A stretch of 64,000 bases of DNA from Streptomyces sp. NRRL F-5126 (GCF_000721265.1 NZ_JOFZ01000011.1:62001-126000), one strand, 5' to 3'; positions 52,469 through 61,247 are shown, numbered from the stretch's first letter. The notes: generated from the sequence alone by a model not told the origin. A program made the numbers and translations.

Positions 52469-53719
52469 ATGAGCCAGGACTCCACCGCAACACAGGAGTC
52501 AGTACGGAAGCTTTCCGGGCGTCGCCGCCGGGAAGTCGTCGCAGTGCTGCTCTTCAGCGGCGGTCCCATTTTCGAGAGCTCGATCCCGCTCTCGGTGTTC
52601 GGAATCGACCGGCAGGACGCCGGCGTCCCGCGCTACCGCCTGCTGGTGTGCGCGGGCGAGGACGGCCCGCTGCGCACCACCGGCGGGCTCGAACTGTCCG
52701 CGCCCTACGGCCTCGACGCCGTCAGCAGGGCCGGCACGGTCGTGGTGCCTGCCTGGCGGTCGATCACCGCCCCGCCGCCGCCCGAGGCGCTGGAGGCGCT
52801 GCGCAGGGCGCACGAGGAGGGCGCGCGGATCGTCGGCCTGTGCACGGGCGCGTTCGTGCTGGCCGCCGCCGGCCTGCTCGACGGCCGCCCCGCCACCACG
52901 CACTGGATGTACGCGCCGACGCTGGCCAAGCGCTACCCGTCGGTCCACGTGGACCCGAGGGAGCTGTTCGTCGACGACGGCGACGTGCTCACGTCCGCCG
53001 GCACCGCGGCCGGAATCGACCTGTGCCTGCACATAGTCCGCACGGACCACGGCTCCGAGGCCGCGGGCGCGCTCGCCAGGCGGCTCGTGGTGCCGCCGCG
53101 CAGGAGCGGTGGGCAGGAGCGCTACCTGGACAGGTCTTTACCGGAGGAGATCGGCTCCGACCCGCTCGCCGAGGTCGTCGCCTGGGCGCTGGAGCACCTG
53201 CACGAGCAGTTCGACGTGGAGACGCTGGCGGCCCGCGCGTACATGAGCCGCAGGACGTTCGACCGCCGGTTCAGGTCGCTCACCGGCAGCGCGCCGCTGC
53301 AGTGGCTGATCACCCAGCGGGTGCTCCAGGCGCAGCGGCTGCTGGAGACGTCGGACTACTCGGTGGACGAGGTCGCCAACCGCTGCGGGTTCCGCTCGCC
53401 GGTCGCGCTGCGCGGCCACTTCCGCCGGCAGCTCGGCTCGTCTCCGGCGGCTTACCGCTCCGCCTACCGGGCGCGGCGGCCGCAGGGCGAGGCACCGGAG
53501 GCGCGCCAGGCGCAGACGCAGGGCGAGCCCGGCGTCCCCGCCCAGTCGCGGCGCCCGCTGCCCGGCGGCAACGGCGCTGGGCCCGCGGGCGCGCCCTCGG
53601 GGCCCGCCGGCGGCCACCCGGCCGGAGCCGGCGGCGCGGAGGCGGACAAGCCCGGTTCCGACCTGTACGCGGCGGGCCCGGGACGTCCGGGCCTGCCCGG
53701 GCAGCGGAGCGCGCCGTAG
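52469..53719 (+). CDS. adpA: AdpA/BldH developmental master regulator (AraC/XylS, GATase-1-like)
   Basis: The 416-residue protein has an N-terminal DJ-1/PfpI-like dimerisation domain ([56 protein letters not shown]; residues ~20-200) and a C-terminal AraC-type double helix-turn-helix ([40 protein letters not shown]; ~240-335). A low-complexity Gly/Ala/Pro tail ends it. AdpA activates morphological and secondary-metabolism genes and binds TGGCSNGWWY sites. Codon 224 is TTA, so translation should depend on the bldA tRNA. orn follows 10 bases downstream. Context (usp-adpA-orn) is that of S. coelicolor and S. griseus. Confidence 0.97.
   Translation: MSQDSTATQESVRKLSGRRRREVVAVLLFSGGPIFESSIPLSVFGIDRQDAGVPRYRLLVCAGEDGPLRTTGGLELSAPYGLDAVSRAGTVVVPAWRSITAPPPPEALEALRRAHEEGARIVGLCTGAFVLAAAGLLDGRPATTHWMYAPTLAKRYPSVHVDPRELFVDDGDVLTSAGTAAGIDLCLHIVRTDHGSEAAGALARRLVVPPRRSGGQERYLDRSLPEEIGSDPLAEVVAWALEHLHEQFDVETLAARAYMSRRTFDRRFRSLTGSAPLQWLITQRVLQAQRLLETSDYSVDEVANRCGFRSPVALRGHFRRQLGSSPAAYRSAYRARRPQGEAPEARQAQTQGEPGVPAQSRRPLPGGNGAGPAGAPSGPAGGHPAGAGGAEADKPGSDLYAAGPGRPGLPGQRSAP
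53138..53140 (+). other. In-frame TTA codon (codon 224) of adpA
   Basis: The codon for Leu224, in the linker between the two domains (YLDRSLPEE), is TTA, the rarest codon in Streptomyces. The only tRNA reading it is the bldA product, which accumulates late, so it delays AdpA synthesis. Its place in the linker is as known for adpA/bldH. Confidence 0.95.
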
Positions 53720-53729
53720 GGTGAGGCGC

Positions 53730-54332
53730 ATGAACGATCGAATGGTGTGGATCGACTGCGAGATGACCGGGCTCTCGCTGGCGAACGACGCACTCGTCGA
53801 GGTGGCCGCGCTGGTCACCGACTCGGAGCTGAACGTGCTCGGCGAAGGGGTGGACATCGTGATCCGCCCGCCGGACGGGGCTCTGGAGACGATGCCCGAG
53901 GTGGTGCGCACGATGCACACCGCCTCGGGCCTCCTCGACGAGCTGGCGGACGGGACGACGCTCGCGGACGCGGAGGCGCGGGTCCTCGCGTACGTGCGCG
54001 AGCACGTCAAGGAGCCCGGCAAGGCGCCGCTGTGCGGGAACTCGGTGGCCACGGACCGCGGCTTCCTCGCCAGGGACATGGCAGAGCTCGAGGGCTACCT
54101 GCACTACCGCATCGTCGACGTCTCGTCGATCAAGGAGCTGGCGCGCCGCTGGTACCCGAGGGCGTACTTCAACAGCCCGGAGAAGAAGGGCAACCACCGG
54201 GCGCTCGCCGACATCCGCGAGTCGATCGCCGAGCTGCGCTACTACCGCGAGGCGGTCTTCGTACCCGCTCCAGGACCGGACTCGGACACGGCGAAGCGCA
54301 TCGCGGCGAAGCACGTGATCGCCCCGTCCTGA
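53730..54332 (+). CDS. orn: Oligoribonuclease (DEDDh 3'-5' exonuclease)
   Basis: The 200-residue enzyme degrades 2-5 nt RNA pieces, including pGpG from c-di-GMP turnover. DEDDh motifs: [20 protein letters not shown] (Asp7, Glu9), [17 protein letters not shown] (Asp) and [18 protein letters not shown] (His, Asp). The ATG at 53730 has GGTGAGG upstream; an in-frame ATG three codons earlier is less suited. It lies 10 bases after adpA and is transcribed from it or its own promoter; ornA next to adpA is standard in Streptomyces. tRNA-His follows. Confidence 0.97.
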   Translation: MNDRMVWIDCEMTGLSLANDALVEVAALVTDSELNVLGEGVDIVIRPPDGALETMPEVVRTMHTASGLLDELADGTTLADAEARVLAYVREHVKEPGKAPLCGNSVATDRGFLARDMAELEGYLHYRIVDVSSIKELARRWYPRAYFNSPEKKGNHRALADIRESIAELRYYREAVFVPAPGPDSDTAKRIAAKHVIAPS

Positions 54333-54356
54333 CGCGCTCGGGATGCCGCCGTCAAT

Positions 54357-54390
54357 GGGTGCGCGAGCACCCCTGCGGACCCTGTACACT
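54357..54390 (+). promoter_or_regulatory. orn hairpin and likely tRNA-His promoter
   Basis: GGGTGC-GCGA-GCACCC (54357-54372) is a 6-bp tetraloop hairpin 24 bases after the orn stop. TACACT (54385-54390), 35 bases before the tRNA, is a plausible -10 box; no clear -35 is seen 17 bases before it. Confidence 0.45.
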
Positions 54391-54425
54391 TTTTCTCGGC
54401 CGGTCGGAAGATCGATCCGGTCATG

Positions 54426-54498
54426 GTGGGTGTAGCTCAGCTGGTAGAGCACCTGGTTGTGGTCCAGGGGGCCGCGGGTTCAAGTCCCGTCACTCACC
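54426..54498 (+). tRNA. tRNA-His (anticodon GTG)
   Basis: A complete cloverleaf: acceptor GTGGGTG/CACTCAC (one G-T pair), D-arm TAGCTCAGCTGGTAGAGC, anticodon stem CCTGG/CCAGG with loop TTGTGGT (GTG at 54459-54461) and T-arm GCGGGTTCAAGTCCCGT. The base before it (54425) is G facing discriminator C (54498), the extra G-1:C73 pair unique to tRNA-His. No CCA is encoded. A long perfect hairpin follows. Confidence 0.98.
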
Positions 54499-54505
54499 CT
54501 TCGAG

Positions 54506-54547
54506 GACGAGCCCTTGACCTGCATTTTCGCAGGTCAAGGGCTCGTC
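54506..54547 (+). terminator. Strong hairpin after tRNA-His
   Basis: An 18-bp perfect stem (54506-54523 with 54530-54547, core GAGCCCTTGACCTGC) has an ATTTTC loop and begins 8 bases past the tRNA. It is an exceptionally long perfect inverted repeat for a tRNA terminator and marks the edge of the accessory segment. Confidence 0.9.
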
Positions 54548-54697
54548 TGTCGTTCTGGTCGGCCAGGACCCGGACGACATGCCGCTGACGTCCGGGCCCG
54601 GCGGCACGTCGAGCGTCTCACCGGGATCGGCCGGCGGGCCCGGGGCGATGCCCGCCACGATGCGCGGCCGACCGGCACCCTCGGCGTCCTCGTTCGA

Positions 54698-55426
54698 TCA
54701 CAGCAGGGAGCCGACAAGCCCGGAGACGCGGTCCGGCGCGCTGAGACAGGGCGAATGGCCGGTCTCGAGGGTGACGACAGCGTCGCAGCGGCTCGCGAAC
54801 TCCTCGGCCAGCGAGGGGGGCCAGGTACGGTCCTGCCGTGTGGCGACGTAGAGCGTCGGAGTCCGCTTCCACTCCGCCGCGGTCGGGCCCAGGGTGAAGT
54901 TGAGTGCGGTGTCCGGACGCAAGAGTCCCGTGGCGTGCGCGGCCGTCTCGGGCGGGCAGTCGGCGTAGAACAGGTCCGGCGCCGCTGCCGGATCTATCCA
55001 CGCCCGCGTTCCGTCCGCCGTGAAGCGGAGCGCCTGTGCGAACTCCGCTCCGGCGCCTGGATCGTCGTCCCCAGCCTTCGCAAGGAGGTCGGCGGCCGTC
55101 TCGCCGACGTCGAGCACCCAGCCGGACAGGAAGACGACATGCCGCACGCCGCGCAGCGCTCCGGCGACCGCGCCGCCGAACGAGTGCCCCACGACGACCG
55201 GAGGCGATCCGGCCCGATCGACGATGTCCTGGACAAGCGCGGTGCTCTCCGGCAGAGGGAGCATGCCGATGTCGGGCACGGTCACGTTGTCGGAGAGCTC
55301 CCGGAGGTTTCGGACCAGCGGGTCGTAGTGGGCGGGCTGGTGGTACGAACCATGGACCAGCACGATGGGTGTTCCGGACTCGGACCGGGGCGCTCGTTCG
55401 TACGGTTGTGCCGTGGAGTCGGGCAT
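54698..55426 (-). CDS. Alpha/beta hydrolase
   Basis: From the ATG at 55426 the 242-residue protein begins MPDSTAQPYERAPRSESGTP then IVLVHGSYHQPAHYDPLVRN. It has the nucleophile elbow VVVGHSFGGAVAGAL (Ser) and ends with VTLETGHSPCLSAPDRV, providing the catalytic His; the family is the EstC/MhpC-like group with an HGSYHQ oxyanion start. The substrate is unknown. GGAAAGGCGGAC precedes the ATG. First gene of the accessory region. Confidence 0.88.
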   Translation of the reverse strand: MPDSTAQPYERAPRSESGTPIVLVHGSYHQPAHYDPLVRNLRELSDNVTVPDIGMLPLPESTALVQDIVDRAGSPPVVVGHSFGGAVAGALRGVRHVVFLSGWVLDVGETAADLLAKAGDDDPGAGAEFAQALRFTADGTRAWIDPAAAPDLFYADCPPETAAHATGLLRPDTALNFTLGPTAAEWKRTPTLYVATRQDRTWPPSLAEEFASRCDAVVTLETGHSPCLSAPDRVSGLVGSLL

Positions 55427-55643
55427 GTCCGCCTTTCCTGTCTCGGCGGCGGTGCACAGGGAGCACGCCGCTCGCTCCGGTGCGCTGTTCCGCCCCTGCT
55501 TCCTTCGCTCCACGCGGTGCACCCGGGCAGCGGTTCACCGTGAACCAGGTACGCGACCGCGCCGTGCTACAGGCGTGGGCGGGCGCCGTACCGTGTGATG
55601 TTTCGGCGCTCAGCCGCTTCCGCATGATCGAAAAGATGTGCTG

Positions 55644-55922
55644 ATGTCGACTTTCCCCGCCGACTTGGAGCGGGCCATCTCGAGCCACGAGGAGGACTAC
55701 CGCTGTGACATTCCGGTTCATCCGGAGCGGAGTTTCGTGGGGTGGGAAACAGTCCGCGGGAACTGGGCAGGAATCCTCGCCCATGTGCCCGAAATGACGG
55801 CGGGGTGCTGCGATCCTCACCTGACGCGCCGGGTGGTCGTCGCACCAGTCGAGGGCGATCAGGCCGCCCACGAGAACTTCTGCCTCGACTCGGTCGACCA
55901 GCACGGGTGGGGTGGCCGATGA
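55644..55922 (+). pseudogene. Fragment of a SnoaL-like (NTF2-fold) protein
   Basis: The first ~60 codons read MSTFPADLERAISSHEEDYR and DIPVHPERSFVGWETVRGNW, then AGILAHVPEM, like the middle of NTF2/SnoaL-like proteins (HPERxFVGxExVRxNWxxIL), but the normal N-terminal helix is missing. After about 55800 the frame runs into CCDPHLTRRVVVAPVEGDQA and no longer resembles the family. It is probably a truncated remnant rather than an active gene, although the ATG frame is open to 55922. Confidence 0.5.
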
Positions 55923-56144
55923 GGCGTCTGCCGCCGACGCATACGCCGACTCCGAGGAAGTCGTCCGCCAGGGCCGTCAAGGGGCGCCGCGCCAACGCCG
56001 TCCTAGCAACGAAGTTCAGCCTGACGCGGCACCTCCCGGCGCTGGAGCGCAGACAGTACTGGGCGTCCGAGCCGCGCGGATCGGCGATCCGCACGTGCCC
56101 CTCTCGACGTTCGGGCGGCCTCTCCCGGATGAAGCCAGATGTCA

Positions 56145-57443
56145 TTACTTCAGGCCCGTGACGGCAATGAGTTGGCCCTTGCCCACGGTGGCCGTGTTGT
56201 TGGTGATGTAGGCGGTACCGGTCTTGCCGATCGCCAGCCCCACTGGAGAGTTCAGGCCAGGTACACCCAGGTCGGTCGCCTTGACCGGGGTGGAGCCGTG
56301 CACGCTCGCGCGCAGCAGGGCGCCCGCCGACGTCGTCCCGTCCCCGCCGCCGGCGGTGCTGGATTCGAGGATGTCGAGGCGGCCGTGCGAGTCGAAGGCG
56401 ACGTCGCTGACGCGGGTGAGACCGGTGACGACCGGCTGGGGCGCGTGTCCCGGCACGATCCGGTCGACCTCGGCCGTACCGGGCACCGCCGGGGCACCGC
56501 GCAGCAGTCCGACGTACAGCGCGCCGTCGGGGCCGACCGCGACGGACGACGGCACCGCCTGCGCGTTGATCGTCGTCGCGGGCGTGCCGGGGCCCAGGGA
56601 GCCGGCCGGAGCACGCTCCGGGCGTGTGGGCAGCCGCCCCAGCAGTGTCACCTTGCCCGAACCGTGCACCCACAGCACGTTGTTGGCGGCGGCGTCCGCG
56701 ACCGCGAATCCGCCCTTGTATGCGGCCATCGCATGCGGATCGGCGTCGTACAGCGTCTCCCCCGGCAGGCCGCCAAGCGCGGCAGGGGACTGCGGATGGG
56801 TCGCCTGGAACGCCGCGATGTCCGCGACCGTTGTCAGGCACCCACCGTTGTCGCTCTCCGCCAGATCGAGCTTGCCGAACTTCGCACCGTACGGACTGGC
56901 TATGCCCGACACGCCCGTCGGTCCGACACCACCGTCGTCGAAGAGCACCGCCATCCGCCCGCCGGAGAATCCGATGTCCGTCACCCCGCTCACCCCGTGT
57001 GTCGAGGCAACGGACGCCGACGCCAGCCCGCGCTCCAGTGTGTGCACGTGCCCGTTGGCCACGCGCACGACCGAACCGGTCGATCCCGCGCACACGTGGG
57101 TGACGCTGATGTTGGCGACGCCGGTCACGCAGTGCGGGCCACCACTCCCGGACTCGGCGACGTACACCCCGTCGGGATGCAGCGCGACGTACTTCGGCGC
57201 GTCGAGCCCACGCGCCAGCACCTTGGCCGCCGGGCGGGTCCTACCGGCCGCAGGCCTGCTCACGAGCGTGGAAGCCGTGTTCGAGGCGATCACCGCCTTG
57301 ACCGGTGTGACGGCGGACCGGTGGCCGCCCGTCACGAACCCGCTCACAGCATTCGCCGCGCCAGGCGTGAACATTGCCACCGACGACAGCGCCAGGACGA
57401 ACCCCGCCGCGGTCGCGGCGCGGGCGGTTTTGGAGAGTTTCAT
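56145..57443 (-). CDS. Secreted ScyD/ScyE-family beta-propeller protein
   Basis: The 432-residue protein has a Sec signal (MKLSKTARAATAAGFVLALS, ending about residue 32 at ANAVSG) and a mature domain of repeated blades (LARGLDAPKYVALHPDGVYV, GVSGVTDIGFSGGRMAVLFD, VPSSVAVGPDGALYVGLLRG, RVSDVAFDSHGRLDILES, LNSPVGLAIGKTGTAYITNN). Streptomyces proteins of this design are annotated ScyD/ScyE after cyanobacterial scytonemin genes, with no known role here. The start at 57443 is preceded by GGAGCACC; the frame stays open further upstream into a ligase remnant, which is not part of this gene. Confidence 0.88.
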   Translation of the reverse strand: MKLSKTARAATAAGFVLALSSVAMFTPGAANAVSGFVTGGHRSAVTPVKAVIASNTASTLVSRPAAGRTRPAAKVLARGLDAPKYVALHPDGVYVAESGSGGPHCVTGVANISVTHVCAGSTGSVVRVANGHVHTLERGLASASVASTHGVSGVTDIGFSGGRMAVLFDDGGVGPTGVSGIASPYGAKFGKLDLAESDNGGCLTTVADIAAFQATHPQSPAALGGLPGETLYDADPHAMAAYKGGFAVADAAANNVLWVHGSGKVTLLGRLPTRPERAPAGSLGPGTPATTINAQAVPSSVAVGPDGALYVGLLRGAPAVPGTAEVDRIVPGHAPQPVVTGLTRVSDVAFDSHGRLDILESSTAGGGDGTTSAGALLRASVHGSTPVKATDLGVPGLNSPVGLAIGKTGTAYITNNTATVGKGQLIAVTGLK

Positions 57444-57512
57444 GGTGCTCCTGTCCGAAGAGTGATCGATTCGCATTCGCGGTGGGCCGCGCCGGCCCGC
57501 GCTGCGGGCGGA

Positions 57513-57620
57513 TTCATCCCGGTCGACCTTGGTCAGGGTGTTGCGCGGTACCGAATCCGCGATGGCGACGACCTCGGGGACCTTGTACGCCGCCACGTGC
57601 TCGCCGAGCAGTGGATGATG
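57513..57620 (-). pseudogene. C-terminal remnant of an AMP-dependent acyl-CoA ligase
   Basis: Directly upstream of the propeller gene the minus strand reads LLGEHVAAYKVPEVVAIADS and VPRNTLTKVDRDE, which is the end of an adenylate-forming ligase: YKVP plus the conserved PRNxxxKVD with the catalytic Lys. The rest of the enzyme (about 480 residues) is missing, and the sequence farther upstream does not restore it. It is a 36-residue scrap from a deletion or recombination. The rest of the gene-free gap 57444-57783 shows nothing else. Confidence 0.75.
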
Positions 57621-57783
57621 TGGGGTCACCGACGGGTGCCCGGCCGCGTTGTCGGTCAGTGTGCGCAGCGCCCCGACGCGCCGGCCGAGCACCGGGGCGT
57701 CGACATCGGTGACACCGACGTCGAGGATGACCCGGTCCTGGTCCCCTCCCGCGGGCGCGGCACGGCGGCGACCGGTGCCTCGC

Positions 57784-58728
57784 TCACGACGCTACCTCGA
57801 CACGGTCCGCGCGGCGGCCCACGACGAGCAACGGGCCGCCAGGCACTGTGAGAATCCGGCGCAGGTCCCGAAATCCGATTCGCTCCAGTTCTTCCGCCAT
57901 CCGGTCCGCTGTCACGGCGCTGCCGCCGTTGCGCGTCGCGGTCCACCGTGCGACCGCGGCGAGCAGCGGCTCGCGCGGTTCCGGGTTGGTGCCCGCCACC
58001 AGCCATCCTCCGTCCCTGAGCGCGCGCGCCACGTGCGGCAGGCAGGCCCGCAGCGCGCCGTCGGACAAGAACGGCGCCGGCAGCCAGATCAAGTCGTACG
58101 TGTTGCGTTCGCGCAGATCCGCGGCGTCCTGGTGACGCAGTTCGATCCGGTCGGCGAGGCCGCCGTCCGTACCGTCCAGTTGCCTGTGGGCGAGCCTGAT
58201 CGCACGCTCCAGGATGTCGATCCCGGTCACGCGGACGTGCGGGAGGTCCTGGGCGAGCGCGAGGGCAAGCGCTCCGGTCCCGGTCCCGATGTCGAGCACG
58301 CTGCCGTCGACGGCGAGCCGGTCGGCGAGGCCTGGGAGCGCCGGCACGAGCCGCTCCACCAGTGCGTGCCCGGTAGCGGCCGATGCACGCCCTTGGTCGA
58401 GCAGCACGTCGTCCCTCTGACTGTCCCATCCAGTCCCGCCCTCGCCGACGGCGGCGTCGACGGCCTGCCGCAACGCGCTGAGGCGGGCCGAGGCGGCGTT
58501 GGCCGTGTCGGGGCCGTGCCGCAGGGCTTCGGCGGTGACCACCCCGTCCCCTTCGCGGCGCACGAGCCCGGCCGCTTCCAGGACCGCCGTGCGCTCCGGG
58601 TCCGACTCCAGGGCCTTCGCGAGGGAGTCGGCGGCGGCCTCCCGCAGGGTGGCGATGGCCGCGGCGAACGCCCACACCCGCCCTTCCAGCACGGACACCG
58701 GATCGTCGTGCTCGACACTGCTGTTCAT
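57784..58728 (-). CDS. Class I SAM-dependent methyltransferase
   Basis: The 314-residue protein has a Rossmann-like methyltransferase core: motif I GSVLDIGTGTGALALALAQD near 150, IDILERAI, and TYDLIWLPAPFLSDGALRAC. The N-terminal ~130 residues form a helical segment (SLAKALESDPERTAVLEAAG) like the dimerisation/winged-helix part of O-methyltransferases. The acceptor is unknown. ATG at 58728 has GAGGTGAG upstream. It lies 44 bases after the lipoprotein gene in the same direction. Confidence 0.88.
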   Translation of the reverse strand: MNSSVEHDDPVSVLEGRVWAFAAAIATLREAAADSLAKALESDPERTAVLEAAGLVRREGDGVVTAEALRHGPDTANAASARLSALRQAVDAAVGEGGTGWDSQRDDVLLDQGRASAATGHALVERLVPALPGLADRLAVDGSVLDIGTGTGALALALAQDLPHVRVTGIDILERAIRLAHRQLDGTDGGLADRIELRHQDAADLRERNTYDLIWLPAPFLSDGALRACLPHVARALRDGGWLVAGTNPEPREPLLAAVARWTATRNGGSAVTADRMAEELERIGFRDLRRILTVPGGPLLVVGRRADRVEVAS

Positions 58729-58772
58729 GTCTCACCTCTGTGCAGGCAGTCGTTGTGGCGCGGCCGGGTGGG

Positions 58773-60149
58773 TCAGGGCCAGGTGATCCAGTGGGCGAGG
58801 TCATCGTTGGATGCCGCACGCACACTGGTGCTCTTCGGTACGTGCACCGCCAGTGGCATCACGAACGGACGCCGGTGGCTCGCGTCGAACTTCCGCCCAG
58901 GTACCTTCGGAGCGTCCGATGGCAGGTAACCGGCGAAGAACAGGTACCACTTGCCGTCCGCCCGCACGACCGACGGCACACCCGGCGCGAGCACCCGGTC
59001 CCCCACGTAGTTCGGCCAGTCCTTCACCTGCGACTGCAGGAGATATTCGACCTCGTAGCCGCCCGGCTTCCCCGCCCACACCTGCTTGTCGTCCTTGATC
59101 AGCAGCCGGCGGTAGGACGCGCCGTTCGACGGAATCAGACTGTCCGACCAGGCAAGACCCGACTTGTAGTCATCCTCGTTGAACGCCCCAGTCGAGTAAG
59201 CCATCACGTACTTGCCGTCGACCTTCGTGATGTTGCCCGTCTCGATCAGCTTGAACTTCTTCGGCTGCCCCATACCGAAGAACAACTCCGAGTTGTACCC
59301 GCCGCCCGTGTTCTCAGGCGCCAGCAGCACCGAGGGCGCAGAACCGGCCGGCTTGCCCGGCGAGGCCATCGGCTGCGCCACGATCCCGTCCTGCGCCGGC
59401 GCATTCGACAGCCGCTTGCTGTAGATCAGATACAGCTTCGAACCGTCCTCGAAGTACTTCCCGTCATAGTTCGCCTTGTCAGGACGCTGGAACGACCCCG
59501 CCAGCAAACTGTCCGCGACCCACTGCGTCGGCACAGCACCACCCGAACCATGCGCCACGGGAGCGGGATGCGCGTGCACGATCACTGTCCACGGCGGTGC
59601 ATCCGGGAAACGCGGATTCTTCACGTACATCGTCGTAGCCATCTGCCAACTGCCGGAATCCAGCTGGTAGATGTTCGAGTTGTCCGTCACCGTCGTCCGG
59701 GAACCATACTTGCCCGCGGCCCGGCGCAACCCCGACCCCACACTCACCTTGACCTTCCCCTCCGCCCGGCAATGAGCAGAAGCACCGGCCACACAGTGCA
59801 GCAACGACTTCGTCGTCCCCGAAAAATACACACTCCCCGCTCCCCCGTCCGACGCGGCAGTGTGAATCGGGTACGGATCGACGTAATACACACCCGGATC
59901 CGTCGACCCCGCGTCCGTCAACGCCCGCACAACCCCACCCCCGGACGAGGACGAGGCCGACGCGGAGGAAGAAGCCGATGGCTTGGCGGTACCGGACGAC
60001 GAGGCCGACGCCGAAGCCTGCGTGTGCGACGATCCCGACGCGTCGCAACCGGCGCCGGCCAGTCCCAGTGCCATGAGCGCAGCCGCCAGACGGAGCCGCG
60101 TGCCGAACCGGCGTCCGGCCCATTTCACCGCTGCGGATGTCTCCCGCAC
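58773..60149 (-). CDS. Secreted lipoprotein with a predicted beta-propeller (GH43-like) fold
   Basis: A GTG at 60149 with GGAGG 8 bases upstream starts a 458-residue protein. The N-terminus has a signal peptide ending LGLAGAGC (Cys35, lipid site; the -3 residue is unusual) and a 35-residue Ser/Ala linker. The mature part has TDPGVYYVDPYPIHTAAS, NSNIYQLDSGSWQMATTMYV, KYFEDGSKLYLIYSKRL, YNSELFFGMG, VMAYSTGAFNEDDYKSGLAW and VVRADGKWYLFFAG. Spaced D/E residues in blade-like repeats resemble GH43/GH117-type five-bladed propellers, but I do not see a definite catalytic triad. Preceded by an ECF sigma gene. Confidence 0.75.
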   Translation of the reverse strand: MRETSAAVKWAGRRFGTRLRLAAALMALGLAGAGCDASGSSHTQASASASSSGTAKPSASSSASASSSSGGGVVRALTDAGSTDPGVYYVDPYPIHTAASDGGAGSVYFSGTTKSLLHCVAGASAHCRAEGKVKVSVGSGLRRAAGKYGSRTTVTDNSNIYQLDSGSWQMATTMYVKNPRFPDAPPWTVIVHAHPAPVAHGSGGAVPTQWVADSLLAGSFQRPDKANYDGKYFEDGSKLYLIYSKRLSNAPAQDGIVAQPMASPGKPAGSAPSVLLAPENTGGGYNSELFFGMGQPKKFKLIETGNITKVDGKYVMAYSTGAFNEDDYKSGLAWSDSLIPSNGASYRRLLIKDDKQVWAGKPGGYEVEYLLQSQVKDWPNYVGDRVLAPGVPSVVRADGKWYLFFAGYLPSDAPKVPGRKFDASHRRPFVMPLAVHVPKSTSVRAASNDDLAHWITWP

Positions 60150-60213
60150 TACGTATTCCTCCAGAAGATGTGTGACGCTCTCTTCGGACGGCGGCGGCGC
60201 TGCCTGCGATTCG

Positions 60214-60744
60214 TCACGCCGCGACGGTGGCCAACGACGACTCTGCCGCGATGATCGAGCGCAGCATTCGCATACCGTAGAAAACTCGGCTCTTGACCGT
60301 CCCGACCGGAACGTTCAACCGGCTCGCCGCCTGCGCAGTGCTCCAGTCGCACAGATAAGTGGCCTCGATGGCTCGCCGGTGCGCCTCGGGAAGGCGGCTG
60401 AGCGCGTCCCTGATCAGCAGCGCGGTCAGCACCCGGTCGCTCGCCTCGGGGCTCTCCGCCTCGCCTGCCTCCTCCAGTGGGACCTCGCCGTAGCGCATCC
60501 GCGCCGACCGGTACCCGTCCACCACCAGATTGTGCGCGACCCGCAACAGCCATCCACGCACCGAGCCCTGGCCGGACGTCAGCTGATCCGCATGCCGCCA
60601 CGCCCGCAGGAACGTCTCCTGCACGACGTCCTCCGCCCACCCCGTGTCGCCGTTGGTCAGGCGTACGGTCCGCGCGAGGACCACGCGGCGATGTTCTACC
60701 AGCAGGGCCTCGAGCCGAGCCTCTGCCGGCTCAGGCTGAAACAT
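60214..60744 (-). CDS. ECF RNA polymerase sigma factor
   Basis: The 176-residue protein (from ATG 60744 with GGAGGGG upstream) has sigma region 2 (LTNGDTGWAEDVVQETFLRA, WLLRVAHNLVVDGYRSARMR) and region 4 (LPEAHRRAIEATYLCDWSTA, LNVPVGTVKSRVFYGMRMLR). It is a short ECF factor; the frame open upstream overlaps the membrane-protein gene and is not used. No obvious anti-sigma factor or zinc domain is adjacent. The small membrane protein upstream (17 bases) or the lipoprotein downstream could be its control partner. Confidence 0.93.
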   Translation of the reverse strand: MFQPEPAEARLEALLVEHRRVVLARTVRLTNGDTGWAEDVVQETFLRAWRHADQLTSGQGSVRGWLLRVAHNLVVDGYRSARMRYGEVPLEEAGEAESPEASDRVLTALLIRDALSRLPEAHRRAIEATYLCDWSTAQAASRLNVPVGTVKSRVFYGMRMLRSIIAAESSLATVAA

Positions 60745-60761
60745 GCCACCCCTCCTGACGG

Positions 60762-61148
60762 CTATCGGACCCGCGGCACGGCACCGACGTTCGCGGTCGG
60801 GGCCATGCGCGTGAAGTAGTGACCGTCGCCCACCGGCCCGAGCAGTGTCACGGCCAGCCCGAGTCCGATCGCGACGACGAGTGCGGCGCTGCCGACCGAG
60901 TCCTTGATCCCCTCCTGGACCACGGCCGCGACCAGGACGAGGGCGGCCTTGGAGGCGATCAGCGGCACCAGATGCACCTCGACGCCTCTGCCCCTGAGCC
61001 TGGCCTTCAGCAAGGCCATCAGCACGCTGAAGACGACGACGGTGCGCAGCGCCTCCTCCCACGCCGGCCGACCGCGGTTGATGTACCAGAACACGCCGAT
61101 GATCAGGCCGCCGAGCAGGTAACGGACGGCTTTCGGTGAGGACGACAT
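60762..61148 (-). CDS. Small membrane protein upstream of the ECF sigma gene
   Basis: From the ATG at 61148 the 128-residue protein (MSSSPKAVRYLLGGLIIGVF) has four hydrophobic helices: YLLGGLIIGVFWYINRG, LRTVVVFSVLMALLKARL, VPLIASKAALVLVAAVV and AALVVAIGLGLAVTLLGPV. I do not know the family. It could be the membrane partner of the sigma factor 17 bases downstream, with which it is cotranscribed, but no anti-sigma motif is seen. A good -35/-10 pair lies about 100 bases upstream. Confidence 0.75.
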   Translation of the reverse strand: MSSSPKAVRYLLGGLIIGVFWYINRGRPAWEEALRTVVVFSVLMALLKARLRGRGVEVHLVPLIASKAALVLVAAVVQEGIKDSVGSAALVVAIGLGLAVTLLGPVGDGHYFTRMAPTANVGAVPRVR

Positions 61149-61247
61149 GACTTCGCTCCGAGATGTGTGCCGGATGACGTAGCACGACGGCCGGCGTCGC
61201 TGGAACCAAAGCACCGGCGCCGCACTCCGCGCGCTTCCACGTATGGA

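Noticed and set aside
54506..54547. The long inverted repeat after tRNA-His as an insertion-sequence end or att site
   Set aside because: It is a single hairpin at the expected distance for a terminator; there is no transposase, no target duplication and no copy of it elsewhere in the window.
55910..56140. A gene-like minus-strand phrase (HVRIADPRGSDAQYCLRSSA, FVARTALARRPLTALADDFL) between the SnoaL fragment and the propeller gene
   Set aside because: It is short, lacks a start and a recognisable family and may be another remnant; too weak to annotate.
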